From NCBI GenBank assembly GCA_977017575.1, contig CDRNVI010000058.1, positions 1-64,000 of the forward strand: 64,000 nucleotides of DNA, in the 5' to 3' direction. Positions 1 through 9,618 of this stretch are shown here, piece by piece (position 1 is the stretch's first letter; every line of letters starts with the position of its first letter). The notes below the pieces were generated by a model, which saw only the letters and a program-made list of their open reading frames with translations, did not search any database and was not told where the DNA came from. A program made the position numbers and the translations under genes. The stretch comes from Paramoeba atlantica (lineage: Eukaryota; Discosea).

Positions 1-540
1 GCTAAAATTCTGGACTAAAAGTAGCCAAGACACCGACCTCATAAAGCGATGAATTGATGGAAAGGGGTTTTCAATTGACGGATGCCTATTTTGGGGATAC
101 GGATGCAGATTTTGAGCTTGTTTTTTAAGTTTTTACTTGCGCTTTGGCAAGGATATAGGGTGTTTAAATCAGAGGTTAGATACTATAGTTTTGAGATTGA
201 ATTTGATGGATAAAAGGCATAAGGTAAAAGGTTCTGGATAGTGGCTATGGAAGGTCAGAAGTCAGATGTTTGAGCTAGGATTTAATTGTTGAGTATGAGA
301 TTTGATACAGTGAAAGGTTTGACACTGAATCCGTTTGTTTTCTTCAATAACACCCTATTTTTGCGTTATCGGAGTTGTAAATTCTATGAACTGTTTTTGT
401 GCTGAAGAAGCATAGGGGCAAAAATAACAACGAGATTAGCTCTATTGTTTTAAAAACATCTGTTGGAATCCAATTCCTTCTTTTAGGGAGTTAAAGATAT
501 CTGACCACATTTTACTGGGTAAATTCAAGCGTTCCCTAAT
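1..540. other. Bacterial intergenic DNA
   Basis: No convincing gene is seen. The stretch is AT-rich. It contains a short motif (fattened around ATTGACGGATG, near 75-90) that recurs near 2155-2170, and an AGAAGTCAGA-type motif near 248 that recurs near 2205-2235. Such short dispersed intergenic repeats are familiar from flavobacterial genomes. The left neighbour of the lipoprotein gene lies outside the window. Confidence 0.5.
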
Positions 541-576
541 AAAAAGGCCCCTGGATTTTCCAGAGGCCTTTTGGTA
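541..576 (-). terminator. Hairpin terminator after lipoprotein gene
   Basis: An imperfect hairpin (arms GGCCCCTGG and CCAGAGGCC around a TTTT loop, one mismatch) is flanked by A-runs and T-runs, so it could stop transcription in both directions. It lies about 40 bp past the stop of the minus-strand lipoprotein gene, the expected place for its intrinsic terminator. Confidence 0.7.
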
Positions 577-617
577 TTTAGGTTTGGTTGGTTATTTATT
601 AATTAATCTTCTGGTTC

Positions 618-2018
618 TTATTCTGCTGGTGGTGCAGACCTGGTGTAACTAAGGTCACTCATATTCAATGGGTCAAATTCATTAACCCTGATCCACCAAT
701 AAGTGTCACTTTTTACATCCCAAACCCCAATTTTTGTGTGGTTCAAGGCTGTAAAATCAATAGAATCAGTAAAAACCTGTTCTTCTCCATTGATACTGGC
801 AGTAATTTCAAAATCATTTAAACGTAAGCGGGGTGTGCCGCCTGTGGACATAACAGTAAGGGCGCTCATAATATTGTTGAGACTACTATAGTTGTTAGGG
901 TTGCCCAAGGTACCATAAGGCCATGAAACATTGCCTCCGGCTCCAGCTTCCTCGTCCAGAATAACAAAGCGCAAACCAGTGGGGCCGCCAGTAACGGGTT
1001 CTGGAATTCCGGGAGATTCCTGATAGGAATCGTCTCCAGTTAGTAGGTACAGTAAATCAGACTCCTCTGGGTCATTGTGGATTGGAGCATTTCCTCCAAC
1101 ATTAGCCGCCCACCAAGCCACATTAAAGAAAGGTAATGGGGATGAGGATTGACGAGTAAATACAACAGTACCATCCTGGATACCTAGGTCGTCCTGGTTT
1201 TCTGGTAAGGTCCAATCAGCACCAAAGGGCATGGAAAAGTGTACAATTTCCACATTCTCTTCATCATCTTCATCTCCGTTTCCTGGCCAGATAACACCAG
1301 AAATGCCATCACAGTTATTGTCAACTCCATCTCCAAGGTCTTCATCTTGATCCGGGTTAACAAAGCTGAATTCATCATTACAGTCTGTATTGTCCAACAC
1401 ATAACTGTCAAAATCGGCAACGGTTTCTAGCGGTTTTGGGTTGTTAAAATCACCAAACCCATCCCCATCAGAATCCAAATACCATATAGCACCGGGATAT
1501 GCATTTTCGTTTTCATCATCCAAATCAGTACCGTTAGTTACGTAACCTTCTGGGATAGGACATCCTTCGATATCTTCTTCGGTTTCTGGATTTCCAAATC
1601 CGTCACCATCTTCATCTAGGTATTGTTTGAAAGGACCTTCTTCTATTATAATGGAATCGTCACAATCATCAGCGTTAGTTACATAACCTGCTGGGGGGGT
1701 TACAAGGCAGGTAAGTAGTTTGTTATTCAAATCTCCCAGGCCGTCTTCATCATCATCTTTAAAAAAGGTATTCCGTTCGGCGCAATCATTTGTGGTAATA
1801 CTTGAATCATTATCGTCCAAATCAGTATTGTCCACGACGTAACCGGCAGGTGGAGGAAGTGTGGCTACCCGAAGGGGTTTAGTTTGATCTCCAAATCCGT
1901 CACCATCTGAATCCAAATAAACGGTGTGCAGTTCAGCTATTTTGTCCTCTTCGCATGAGAAGAAAAGTGCAAAACAGGCCAGCAGAAAGAGGCTGTAATA
2001 AATTCTTGGGTTTTTCAT
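618..2018 (-). CDS. Lipoprotein with repeated MopE-type metal-binding motifs
   Basis: This is a predicted surface lipoprotein of about 466 residues. The chosen ATG at 2016-2018 gives a basic start (MKNPR), a hydrophobic segment and a lipobox ending LFFSC; an upstream in-frame codon would put 12 extra residues before the signal and is less likely. Residues about 25-255 are acidic repeats of the form YxDxDGDGFG...CxxPxGYVxNxTDxDD, the putative metal-binding motif of the MopE/thrombospondin-3-like kind, rich in Asp and probably calcium-binding. The remaining C-terminal 200 residues are not recognised. Proteins of this layout are common in marine Bacteroidetes, which supports the bacterial origin of this end. 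Specific function is unknown. Confidence 0.8.
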   Translation of the reverse strand: MKNPRIYYSLFLLACFALFFSCEEDKIAELHTVYLDSDGDGFGDQTKPLRVATLPPPAGYVVDNTDLDDNDSSITTNDCAERNTFFKDDDEDGLGDLNNKLLTCLVTPPAGYVTNADDCDDSIIIEEGPFKQYLDEDGDGFGNPETEEDIEGCPIPEGYVTNGTDLDDENENAYPGAIWYLDSDGDGFGDFNNPKPLETVADFDSYVLDNTDCNDEFSFVNPDQDEDLGDGVDNNCDGISGVIWPGNGDEDDEENVEIVHFSMPFGADWTLPENQDDLGIQDGTVVFTRQSSSPLPFFNVAWWAANVGGNAPIHNDPEESDLLYLLTGDDSYQESPGIPEPVTGGPTGLRFVILDEEAGAGGNVSWPYGTLGNPNNYSSLNNIMSALTVMSTGGTPRLRLNDFEITASINGEEQVFTDSIDFTALNHTKIGVWDVKSDTYWWIRVNEFDPLNMSDLSYTRSAPPAE

Positions 2019-2377
2019 AATCGTAAAAATTTTAAATTGGGTTAGAGTTAACATTCTTTTTAATCCTTTCTTTTTATGGTTTGTGGTGAAAGGAATGTGG
2101 CGAAATTACTTTGACGAACTACTTTTTTTGTGTGCCAATTGATGAATGCCCGTTTTGAATTGACGGATGAGGGTTTTGAGCGGAGGGATGTGTGAAATCG
2201 GCATCAGAAGTCAGAGGTCAGAAGTTGGAAGACAGATGTTTGAAGCTTGAACTTGAATTTAGGATAGACCAAAAGGGTAAAGGGAGAAAGGTGTTGGGCG
2301 TGAGCTACAAGAAATTAGACATGAGTAGTCCAATGCTGGAAGACAGTTGTTTGAATTTGATAAAAAGTGCTGGTAAC
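2019..2377. other. Bacterial intergenic DNA with short dispersed repeats
   Basis: No supported gene. The 72-codon plus-strand frame at 2192-2410 runs through the intergenic repeat and the terminator, so it is not coding. The sequence around 2135-2250 contains the two short motifs also found at 60-280. Confidence 0.5.
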
Positions 2378-2410
2378 AAAAAAAGCCCTGGAAATTCCAA
2401 GGCCTTTTAA
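2378..2410 (-). terminator. Terminator of the leu operon
   Basis: A hairpin with arms GCCCTGG and CCAAGGC (one mismatch) is bordered by an A-run on one side and a T-run on the other. It lies 18 bp beyond the leuB stop codon and closes the operon. It resembles the terminator at 541-576 in sequence and design. Confidence 0.7.
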
Positions 2411-2427
2411 ATTTTGTGAATCAATTG

Positions 2428-3483
2428 CTATAGGTTAGTGGCTAGCCAGTCACCTACTTCGCTGGTTTTATAGGCCTTTCCACCGTCTGCCAAATCTTCT
2501 GTCACAATTCCTTCGGCCAAGGATTTGTTGACCACATCCCGAATGGCTTGAGCTTCGGCGGCCAAATCTAAATCCTCAAATAACATGGCAGCAGAAAGTA
2601 CGGTGGCCAATGGGTTGGCAATATCCTTGCCAGCAGCTTGTGGGTACGATCCATGGATGGGTTCGTACAAAGAAACATTACTTCCAACAGATGAAGAAGG
2701 CATCAATCCCATGGAACCGGAAATAACCGAAGCTTCATCCGTTAAAATATCCCCAAAAAGGTTGGCAGTAATGATTACATCGTATCCTTTGGGCCATTGA
2801 ATCAATCGCATAGCTACGGCATCTACAAACTCGTAGGACACTTCCACTTCGGGATATTCCTTCTCCATAGCCTGCACGGTTTCTCTCCAAAGTCTGGAAG
2901 CCTCCAAAACGTTCGCCTTGTCTACACAACAAAGCTTTTTACCTCTTTTGAGCGCCATTTCAAAACCTTTACGAGCCAAACGTTCTACCTCAAAGCGTTG
3001 GTAGGTCATGGTGTCAAAGGCGGTGTCTCCATTATCTTTACGTCCTCTTTCGCCAAAATATACCCCGCCTGTGAGTTCTCTCAAAATAATGAGGTCCGTT
3101 CCCTCAATTCGTTCCCGTTTTAGCGGAGACTTATCAATTAAGGAAGGAAATGTAAATGTTGGACGTACATTGGCAAAAAGCCCTAATTTTTGTCGCATCT
3201 TCAAAAGACCTTGTTCGGGACGAACTTTGGCTGATGGGTCGTTATCAAAACGTGGATGACCTATCGCACCAAAAAGAACAGCATCGGAATTGGTGCAAAT
3301 TTCATGGGTTTCATCTGGATAGGGTTCTCCAACAGCATCAATTGCCGCCGCACCTGTCAAAGCGGGTGTCCAACTAATTTGGTGATTAAATTTATCAGCA
3401 ATTGCATTGGATACTTTCACGGCCTGATCTACCACTTCGGGACCAATTCCGTCTCCAGCTAAAAGAGCTATGTTTAGTTTCAT
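2428..3483 (-). CDS. leuB: 3-isopropylmalate dehydrogenase
   Basis: LeuB oxidises and decarboxylates 3-isopropylmalate to 2-oxoisocaproate with NAD+, the third step of leucine synthesis in the cytosol. The protein is 351 residues, normal for the family. It shows the N-terminal AGDGIGPEVV segment, LRELTGGVYFGERG near residue 130-150, and the substrate/metal signature NLFGDILTDE with GSMGLMPSSS near residues 235-260. It is the last gene of the operon and is followed by a hairpin terminator. The start is an ATG at 3481-3483. No damage is visible. Confidence 0.97.
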   Translation of the reverse strand: MKLNIALLAGDGIGPEVVDQAVKVSNAIADKFNHQISWTPALTGAAAIDAVGEPYPDETHEICTNSDAVLFGAIGHPRFDNDPSAKVRPEQGLLKMRQKLGLFANVRPTFTFPSLIDKSPLKRERIEGTDLIILRELTGGVYFGERGRKDNGDTAFDTMTYQRFEVERLARKGFEMALKRGKKLCCVDKANVLEASRLWRETVQAMEKEYPEVEVSYEFVDAVAMRLIQWPKGYDVIITANLFGDILTDEASVISGSMGLMPSSSVGSNVSLYEPIHGSYPQAAGKDIANPLATVLSAAMLFEDLDLAAEAQAIRDVVNKSLAEGIVTEDLADGGKAYKTSEVGDWLATNL

Positions 3484-3550
3484 ATGTTGTTGTTGGGTTA
3501 TTTAGTTATTGAATTGTCTTGAATCGTGTTTTTGCTAATTTTTGGTCTAT

Positions 3551-5068
3551 CTAAAAGAGATTGAGCATTTTCTCCGTCGCCTTTATGGCAGACACGGTTT
3601 GATCGGAATCCAGTCCGCGGGTGGTAAAATCTTTTTCTTTGGTTTGCCAGGTGATTATGGTCTCGCACAGCGCATCTGAGTTACTCCCTGGAGGAATACG
3701 TACAGCATAATCTACTAGTTTAGGTAATTCTACTTTCTCTTTCTGATATATTTTTTTTAACGCATTGATAAACGCATCAAACTGCCCATCTCCTTGCGCA
3801 TTTTCTTCATGGATCTTTCCATCTATCTCAATGGATAGGGTAGTGGAGGGCTTTAACCCTTTAGAATGTGTAAGCACATATGATTTTACAAAAACCCGTT
3901 GCTGGTACAATTGGGAATCCAGCACATCTGAAATTATGTAAGGAAGGTCTTCTTTGGTTACCCGTTCCTTTTTGTCGCCAAGTTCAATAATTCGCTCCGT
4001 TACTTTTTTAAGCTCTTCTTCATTTAACGTTAGTCCCAGTTCTTGAAGGTTCTTTTGAATGTTGGCTTTACCGGATGTTTTGCCGAGGGCATATTTTCGT
4101 TTTCTACCAAATCGCTCAGGAAGCAGGTCATTAAAGTAAAGATTCTTTTTACTGTCACCATCTGCATGTATGCCAGCAGTTTGCGTAAAAACGTTATCCC
4201 CAACAATAGGTTTGTTGTCCGGAATACCGAAACCTGTAAAAGTTGAAACCAATTTACTCACTTTGTACAGAGAAGATTCTTTAACCCCTATCGAAATTTG
4301 TGGCATAAAATCGTTGATAACGGCAACGACACTGGCCAAAGGAGCGTTTCCGGCCCGCTCTCCCATGCCATTTACTGTAAGATGCAAGCCATGGCACCCT
4401 GCCTTTATAGCCTCCATGACATTAGCTACGCTTAAATCGTAATCATTGTGTCCATGAAAATCGAAATGGGTGCCAGGGTATTTTTCAATGATTTGCTTTA
4501 GGAAACCAAAAGCTTCTTGATGGGTCAATATCCCTAAAGTATCTGGTAATAAGATTCGCTTGACTGGCTGTTTAGTCAAAAAGTCAAGGAATTTAAACAC
4601 ATATTCGGGGGAATTACGCATTCCGTTACTCCAGTCTTCCAGATACACGTTGGTTGTAATGCCCAGGGATTCAGCTTTGGCAATTACCTCCGTGATTTCC
4701 TTAAAATGTTGTTCAGGGGTTTTCTTCAATTGATGGGTAAGATGGTTAAGAGACCCCTTGGTCAACAAATTTTGCACCTTGGCACCAGTTTGTTCCATCC
4801 AATCCAGGGAAACACCCTTATCCACAAAGGTCAAGACCTCCACTCTGGCTAGATGCCCTTCCAATTTGGCCCAATCCGTGATATCCTTTACGGCCCTAAA
4901 TTCCCCATCAGAAACTCGTGCAGAGGCCACTTCGATACGATCCACCTGTAACTCTTCCAAAAGCAATTTGGCAAGTGTCAACTTTTCTGAAGAGGAAAAC
5001 GATACCCCGGAGGTTTGCTCACCATCACGAAGGGTGGTGTCCATTATTTCAATGGTCCTTTGTGCCAT
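3551..5068 (-). CDS. leuA: 2-isopropylmalate / citramalate synthase family protein
   Basis: A 505-residue member of the alpha-isopropylmalate synthase family. The DRE-TIM-type metallolyase domain shows DTTLRDGEQTSG near residue 10, the metal-binding HGHND motif near 204 and NGMGERAGN shortly after. The C-terminal third is the LeuA dimer/regulatory domain that usually mediates feedback inhibition. Position between leuD and leuB argues for leucine synthesis (acetyl-CoA plus 2-oxoisovalerate), but the sequence belongs to the long divergent group in which citramalate synthases (acetyl-CoA plus pyruvate, isoleucine route) also fall. Substrate choice cannot be decided from the sequence. The symbol is therefore tentative; the enzyme family is certain. 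Confidence 0.9.
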   Translation of the reverse strand: MAQRTIEIMDTTLRDGEQTSGVSFSSSEKLTLAKLLLEELQVDRIEVASARVSDGEFRAVKDITDWAKLEGHLARVEVLTFVDKGVSLDWMEQTGAKVQNLLTKGSLNHLTHQLKKTPEQHFKEITEVIAKAESLGITTNVYLEDWSNGMRNSPEYVFKFLDFLTKQPVKRILLPDTLGILTHQEAFGFLKQIIEKYPGTHFDFHGHNDYDLSVANVMEAIKAGCHGLHLTVNGMGERAGNAPLASVVAVINDFMPQISIGVKESSLYKVSKLVSTFTGFGIPDNKPIVGDNVFTQTAGIHADGDSKKNLYFNDLLPERFGRKRKYALGKTSGKANIQKNLQELGLTLNEEELKKVTERIIELGDKKERVTKEDLPYIISDVLDSQLYQQRVFVKSYVLTHSKGLKPSTTLSIEIDGKIHEENAQGDGQFDAFINALKKIYQKEKVELPKLVDYAVRIPPGSNSDALCETIITWQTKEKDFTTRGLDSDQTVSAIKATEKMLNLF

Positions 5069-5131
5069 AGGTATCTTTCTTACAATAGTTTGACACTACT
5101 TTCACGGATGGACATATGTTAAAGTAGTGAG

Positions 5132-5728
5132 TTATAGGGGTGTATTTTGTGCAAAATCCTCAATGTTGTTTTTGATGTTCAATAAAAAGTCAATGTCATC
5201 AAATCCATTGAGCATGTTCTCTTTTTTATAATTGTTGATGGCGAAGCTTTCCTGTTCCCCGCTTTCTGCGAGGGTAATGGTCTGTTCCGGCAAATTAATT
5301 TCCAGTTCCGCATTAGGATTGGACTCGATGGCTTTAAAAATTTTATCCAAAAACTCTGGACTTACCTGAACGGGAAGTACACCAATGTTTAGACAGTTGT
5401 TTCTAAAGATATCAGCAAAGAAACTGGAAACCACACAGCGAAACCCATAGTCGTACACGGCCCATGCGGCATGCTCTCTGGAAGAACCTGAACCGAAGTT
5501 TTTTCCGCCCACTAATATCTGTCCACTATAGATAGGGTTATTTAGTACAAAATGTTCTTTTGGTGAATCATCAGAGTTGTATCTCCAGTCTCTAAATAAA
5601 TTGTCGCCAAAGCCCTTTCTTTCTGTCGCTTTTAAGAAGCGTGCAGGAATTATTTGGTCCGTATCTACATTCTCAATAGGTAATGGAACTGCAGAACTTG
5701 TAAGTATATTGAATTTATCGTATGCCAT
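5132..5728 (-). CDS. leuD: 3-isopropylmalate dehydratase small subunit
   Basis: LeuD is the swivel subunit of isopropylmalate isomerase and works with LeuC to convert 2- to 3-isopropylmalate. The protein has 198 residues, the usual size. It shows NVDTDQIIPARFL near residue 20 and the active-site loop GGKNFGSGSSREHAAW near residue 75-90. It lies 46 bp downstream of leuC and 63 bp upstream of the leuA-type gene, in the same direction, as expected in an operon. Confidence 0.97.
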   Translation of the reverse strand: MAYDKFNILTSSAVPLPIENVDTDQIIPARFLKATERKGFGDNLFRDWRYNSDDSPKEHFVLNNPIYSGQILVGGKNFGSGSSREHAAWAVYDYGFRCVVSSFFADIFRNNCLNIGVLPVQVSPEFLDKIFKAIESNPNAELEINLPEQTITLAESGEQESFAINNYKKENMLNGFDDIDFLLNIKNNIEDFAQNTPL

Positions 5729-5773
5729 TTTTATTCAGTTATCAATTAACAGGAATCAGTTATCACAAAGGAT

Positions 5774-7183
5774 TTACGCTTCTTGAAGTTCCAAGAGTTC
5801 CCTAGGATCCGTTACCTTACCAGTAACAGCCGCCGCCGCAGCCACCAATGGACTTGCTAAAAGGGTACGTGCCCCTGGGCCTTGTCTCCCTTCAAAGTTT
5901 CTGTTGGAGGTGCTTACCGCGTATTTCCCTGCTGGAATCTTATCATCGTTCATGGCCAAACATGCCGAACAACCAGGTTCCCGCAATTCAAAACCAGCTT
6001 CTTGCAAAATGTCCAAAATGCCTTCTTCCTTAATGGCTTCTTCCACGCGGTGAGATCCCGGTACTAGCCAAGCCGTAACATTATCCGCTTTTCTTCTTCC
6101 TTTGATGATGGAGGCAAATGCCCTAAAATCTTCTATTCTGCCATTAGTGCAACTTCCTAGAAATACAAAGTCGATGGGTTTGCCAATCATGGTGTCCCCT
6201 TCATTGAAAGCCATATACTCCAGGGATTTTTTGTAGGTGGCAGCACCACCTTCCACTGTTTCAGCCTGAGGAATATCTTTTTGTATACCCATTCCCATAC
6301 CCGGGTTGGTTCCATAGGTAATCATGGGTTCTATCTCAGATGCACTAAAGGAAATTTCTTTATCGAAAATAGCATCTTCATCTGTGTATAATTGTTCCCA
6401 GTAAGTCATGGCCTTGCTCCATGCCTCTCCTTTAGGAGCATACTCTCTTCCTTGTATGTAATCGAAGGTTTTATCATCTGGGGCGATTATTCCACCACGA
6501 GCACCCATTTCTATACTAAGGTTACAAACCGTCATTCTGCCCTCCATGGACATGTTTCGGAAAACTTCTCCTGAATATTCCGCAAAATAACCTGTGGCTC
6601 CGGAGGTCGTTAACTTTGAAATAATGAACAAGGCAACGTCCTTGGGTGTTACGGCCCTATTTAGTTCCCCGTCAATATTAATACGCATGCTTTTTGGTTT
6701 GGGCTGCATAATGCATTGTGTAGACAATACCATTTCAACCTCACTGGTTCCAATTCCAAAAGCAATGGCTCCAAAAGCACCGTGGGTAGAGGTATGGGAA
6801 TCGCCACACACAATGGTGGCACCTGGAACTGTGATACCGTTTTCTGGACCAATAACATGGACAATTCCATTTTTCTCATGCCCAAGACCCCAATAAGGAA
6901 TGTTGTGGGCTTTGGAATTTTCCTCCAACGCTTTTAACTGGTTGGCGGAAAGTTTGTCCTTAACGGGCAAGTGTTGGTTTATGGTTGGGGTATTGTGGTC
7001 GGCTGTGGCAAAAGTGCGTTCCGGATATAACACCTGGATGCCCCTCTTTTTTAGTCCGAGGAAAGCCACCGGGCTTGTGACCTCATGCACCAAATGTCTA
7101 TCAATAAAAAGTACATCGGGACCATTTTCTATACGCTGTACCACATGGGAATCCCAAACCTTATCAAAGAGTGTTTTACTCAT
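5774..7183 (-). CDS. leuC: 3-isopropylmalate dehydratase large subunit
   Basis: LeuC is the [4Fe-4S] aconitase-family subunit of isopropylmalate isomerase. Three cluster cysteines are visible: SCTNG near residue 344 and CSAC near 405-408. The segment [20 protein letters not shown] near residue 130 is also typical. The start is set at the ATG at 7181-7183 ([11 protein letters not shown]), which matches the family N terminus; an ATG four codons upstream is possible. It is the first gene of the operon order leuC-leuD-leuA-leuB. Its upstream region is cut off after about 80 bp by the 18-bp repeat array. Confidence 0.97.
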   Translation of the reverse strand: MSKTLFDKVWDSHVVQRIENGPDVLFIDRHLVHEVTSPVAFLGLKKRGIQVLYPERTFATADHNTPTINQHLPVKDKLSANQLKALEENSKAHNIPYWGLGHEKNGIVHVIGPENGITVPGATIVCGDSHTSTHGAFGAIAFGIGTSEVEMVLSTQCIMQPKPKSMRINIDGELNRAVTPKDVALFIISKLTTSGATGYFAEYSGEVFRNMSMEGRMTVCNLSIEMGARGGIIAPDDKTFDYIQGREYAPKGEAWSKAMTYWEQLYTDEDAIFDKEISFSASEIEPMITYGTNPGMGMGIQKDIPQAETVEGGAATYKKSLEYMAFNEGDTMIGKPIDFVFLGSCTNGRIEDFRAFASIIKGRRKADNVTAWLVPGSHRVEEAIKEEGILDILQEAGFELREPGCSACLAMNDDKIPAGKYAVSTSNRNFEGRQGPGARTLLASPLVAAAAAVTGKVTDPRELLELQEA

Positions 7184-7264
7184 CGTTGTATTCAATAATT
7201 AATAAGCTGGTAAATTTAAAATATGAAAAGCGAAAGCTTCCTTATTTAGTTTGGGAAATTACGA
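7184..7264. other. Truncated leuC upstream region, edge of bacterial DNA
   Basis: About 80 bp of AT-rich DNA in front of leuC. It should carry the operon promoter and leader, but no clear Bacteroidetes promoter (TTG...TAnnTTTG) can be seen. From 7265 the sequence changes abruptly into an 18-bp tandem repeat, so this is the last unmistakably bacterial sequence. Confidence 0.5.
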
Positions 7265-8090
7265 TGTAAACAAAGGTCTTCAAAAAAACAAAGGTCTTCA
7301 AAAAACAAAGGTCTTCAAAAAAACAAAGGTCTTCAAAAAAACAAAGGTCTTCAAAAAAACAAAGGTCTTCAAAAAAACAAAGGTCTTCAAAAAAACAAAG
7401 GTCTTCAAAAAAACAAAGGTCTTCAAAAAAACAAAGGTCTTCAAAAAAACAAAGGTCTTCAAAAAAAACAAAGGTCTTCAAAAAAACAAAGGTCTTCAAA
7501 AAAACAAAGGTCTTCAAAAAAACAAAGGTCTTCAAAAAAACAAAGGTCTTCAAAAAAAACAAAGGTCTTCAAAAAAACAAAGGTCTTCAAAAAAACAAAG
7601 GTCTTCAAAAAAACAAAGGTCTTCAAAAAAACAAAGGTCTTCAAAAAAACAAAGGTCTTCAAAAAAACAAAGGTCTTCAAAAAAACAAAGGTCTTCAAAA
7701 AAAAACAAAGGTCTTCAAAAAAACAAAGGTCTTCAAAAAAACAAAGGTCTTCAAAAAAACAAAGGTCTTCAAAAAAACAAAGGTCTTCAAAAAAACAAAG
7801 GTCTTCAAAAAAACAAAGGTCTTCAAAAAACAAAGGTCTTCAAAAAACAAAGGTCTTCAAAAAAACAAAGGTCTTCAAAAAAACAAAGGTCTTCAAAAAA
7901 ACAAAGGTCTTCAAAAAAACAAAGGTCTTCAAAAAAACAAAGGTCTTCAAAAAAATAAAGGTCTTCAAAAAAACAAAGGTCTTCAAAAAAACAAAGGTCT
8001 TCAAAAAAACAAAGGTCTTCAAAAAAACAAAGGTCTTCAAAAAAACAAAGGTCTTCAAAAAAACAAAGGTCTTCAAAAAAACAAAGTTTT
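7265..8090. repeat. 18-bp minisatellite, unit AAAGGTCTTCAAAAAAAC
   Basis: About 45 head-to-tail copies of an 18-bp unit. Copies differ almost only by one or two A residues in the A-run, plus one C-to-T change near 7955. Because the unit is 18 nt, most frames stay open and read as repeats such as KTFVFL or CFFEDL; the changes in A-run length only switch between them. The array separates the bacterial leu operon from eukaryotic DNA. Confidence 0.97.
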
Positions 8091-8644
8091 AAGAGATCAC
8101 TATACTCTTTTCCTCGTGTAAATCCAAAATTGGGCTTTTTTGAACTTGAATGCAAAACTATCCACCTGCAAAGGTCTTTCCCAAGGTATTGGTAAAATGG
8201 GTTGCCTGCATTTTTAACCATTCTCTGAAACTTCAAAACATTAAAAAGTTGTTTCTGATCAATATGGTTCCTCACGTAGTCGTATGAAAGGGCCCCAGAT
8301 GAAGGATTAACAAAATTGTCTTGAAAAAGACCAAGAACATCTCTACATACACTTTCTGCTTCCTTCTTTAAAAGATTGTGAAACGTGATGCTCAACATGC
8401 TCGCACAAGTAAAGTTAACGGCTCCACCCTCCGGGTCTAACACGAATTGGTCCCCGCTCGACGTGGAAATTCCTATGGGTTGAGAAAGAGAAGAAAACAG
8501 GATTACGGAGTATCGTTGGAGATGTTTTGGCGTGACGCATACCTTCTGTTTGAAAATATCGCTTTCCTCGATTTCAACATCTGGCACCCCATCCACAAAT
8601 ACCTTGCATGAGGGAGGGCTGAAAACTTGAAGCCCGAAATTCAT
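8091..8644 (-). CDS. Unknown eukaryotic reading frame running into the minisatellite
   Basis: Non-repetitive open frame of about 185 codons from the ATG at 8642-8644. It does not end at a stop but continues without interruption into the 18-bp array, giving a tail of CFFEDL repeats to 7823. No family is recognised. The sequence is not low in complexity (for example KQKVCVTPKHLQRYSVILF and SFNVLKFQRMVKNAGNPF-like stretches), so a true exon is plausible. The repeat may have replaced or extended the natural 3' end. Alternatives: a chance frame, or an exon whose splice site lies before the array. Confidence 0.35.
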
Positions 8645-9233
8645 CAATTTGTTATTTTAAAAAAGTAGCGGACTGAGTAAATATTTTTGAAAATATCAAA
8701 AAAGATGAGTTCAAGATTTGAAACCCACTTCACACTGGAGGGTCCCCTGGCAAGGTGTATCTCGTGAGTTCTCGAGCAAAACGAAACTCAGTTATCGCAT
8801 GTGAAGCCGGGTAGCGCTAATTCAAGCATTTGAGTGGCAGGTTCTTTGTCCGCTCATGGGGGGGCTTTGGGCGATATCTTAATTATTATATTGCGGTGGT
8901 TGTATAACTACCACTCTACCCTCGATTATTGAAAAAAAAGTGAACAAAAACAGTGAAAATATAAAGAGGAACACAGGGGGGGCATACCGCACGATTTTGT
9001 TTTTGAAATTGTTTTTTCGAAAAAAACCCGCAGAAGGGGGTAGCCGTGGTTGGCGCTTATTTTCCACCCCCTACCCGTGGGTGACCCCCCCTCGTATCCG
9101 CAGGACGGGTCCGCCAAGTTCGGATGTTTTTGAAAAAAATTCAACTTGGCGCAAAAACTGGCAAAGAAAATATTTTTCAATATTCTTTCCCCTGTTGTAT
9201 TTTGATAGTTCGGGGCCTATTACTAGCTTTCTC
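8645..9233. other. Gene-free repeat-island DNA
   Basis: No gene supported. It contains one copy (8890-8946) of a dispersed repeat listed separately, then a G/C-run-rich stretch at 8970-9120. The small frames across 8879-9564 belong to repeats. Confidence 0.5.
8890..8946 (-). repeat. Dispersed repeat R1, copy 1
   Basis: Reverse-complement copy of a roughly 55-bp sequence with core TCGAGGGTAGAGTGGTAG followed by TATACAACCACCGCAAT. Two other copies lie at 22583-22638 and 59542-59597. The GAGTGGTAG part recalls a tRNA D-arm, so an old tRNA-derived element is possible. Confidence 0.75.
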
Positions 9234-9618
9234 GAATCCAAAAATCCAAATCCAAATCATTCCGGATTGCTCCGGATGGTCGCTGGCAAGCCAGACCCTT
9301 CACAGACAAATTTGGAAGTTCCGAAGCCGACGTCCTCTACCAGTTTCCGCTTGTCCAAGGCGGCACCAACGTGCTGTTACCAACCACGCTGCGTCGACGA
9401 ACTGTACGTCAACACGGCTCACCCAAGAGGTGTATGCCGGGTACGGGAGCTGGTTCCCTGAGGGGGAGGGTCCGGGACGGTCCTCCGAGTACTGGGCCTT
9501 AGTCGGTTATCAGCCCAGCCTCTTAGAGCGAGGCCGCCGGGAATATTGCGATGAGCGGGTTTGAACTCGCCGTCTGAGCACCATGTGCTTCAAACTTTGA
9601 ATTCTTGCCACTCCGCCA
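9234..9618 (-). mobile_element. tRNA-derived SINE, copy 1 (full length)
   Basis: About 385 bp, minus orientation. The right end, read on the minus strand, starts GGCGGAGTGGCAAG and carries an A-box-like segment and a B box (GAGTTCAAACC) about 40 nt apart, the internal Pol III promoter of tRNA-derived SINEs. A body of about 230 bp follows, then a tail of GATTTG-type short repeats (9234-9260). It is 85-95 % identical by eye to the copies at 10007, 11997 and 12940. The many small frames in it are not genes. Confidence 0.85.

Noticed and set aside
2192-2410. 72-codon plus frame in the bacterial part
   Set aside because: Runs through intergenic repeats and the leu operon terminator.
7251-8076. 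Long repeat-only reading frames on both strands (KTKVFK, CFFEDL, KTFVFL)
   Set aside because: They are produced by an 18-bp unit that has no stop; the same is true in several frames at once, so openness is no evidence for a protein.
7265-8090. CRISPR array
   Set aside because: The units are contiguous without spacers and no cas gene is near; it is a minisatellite.
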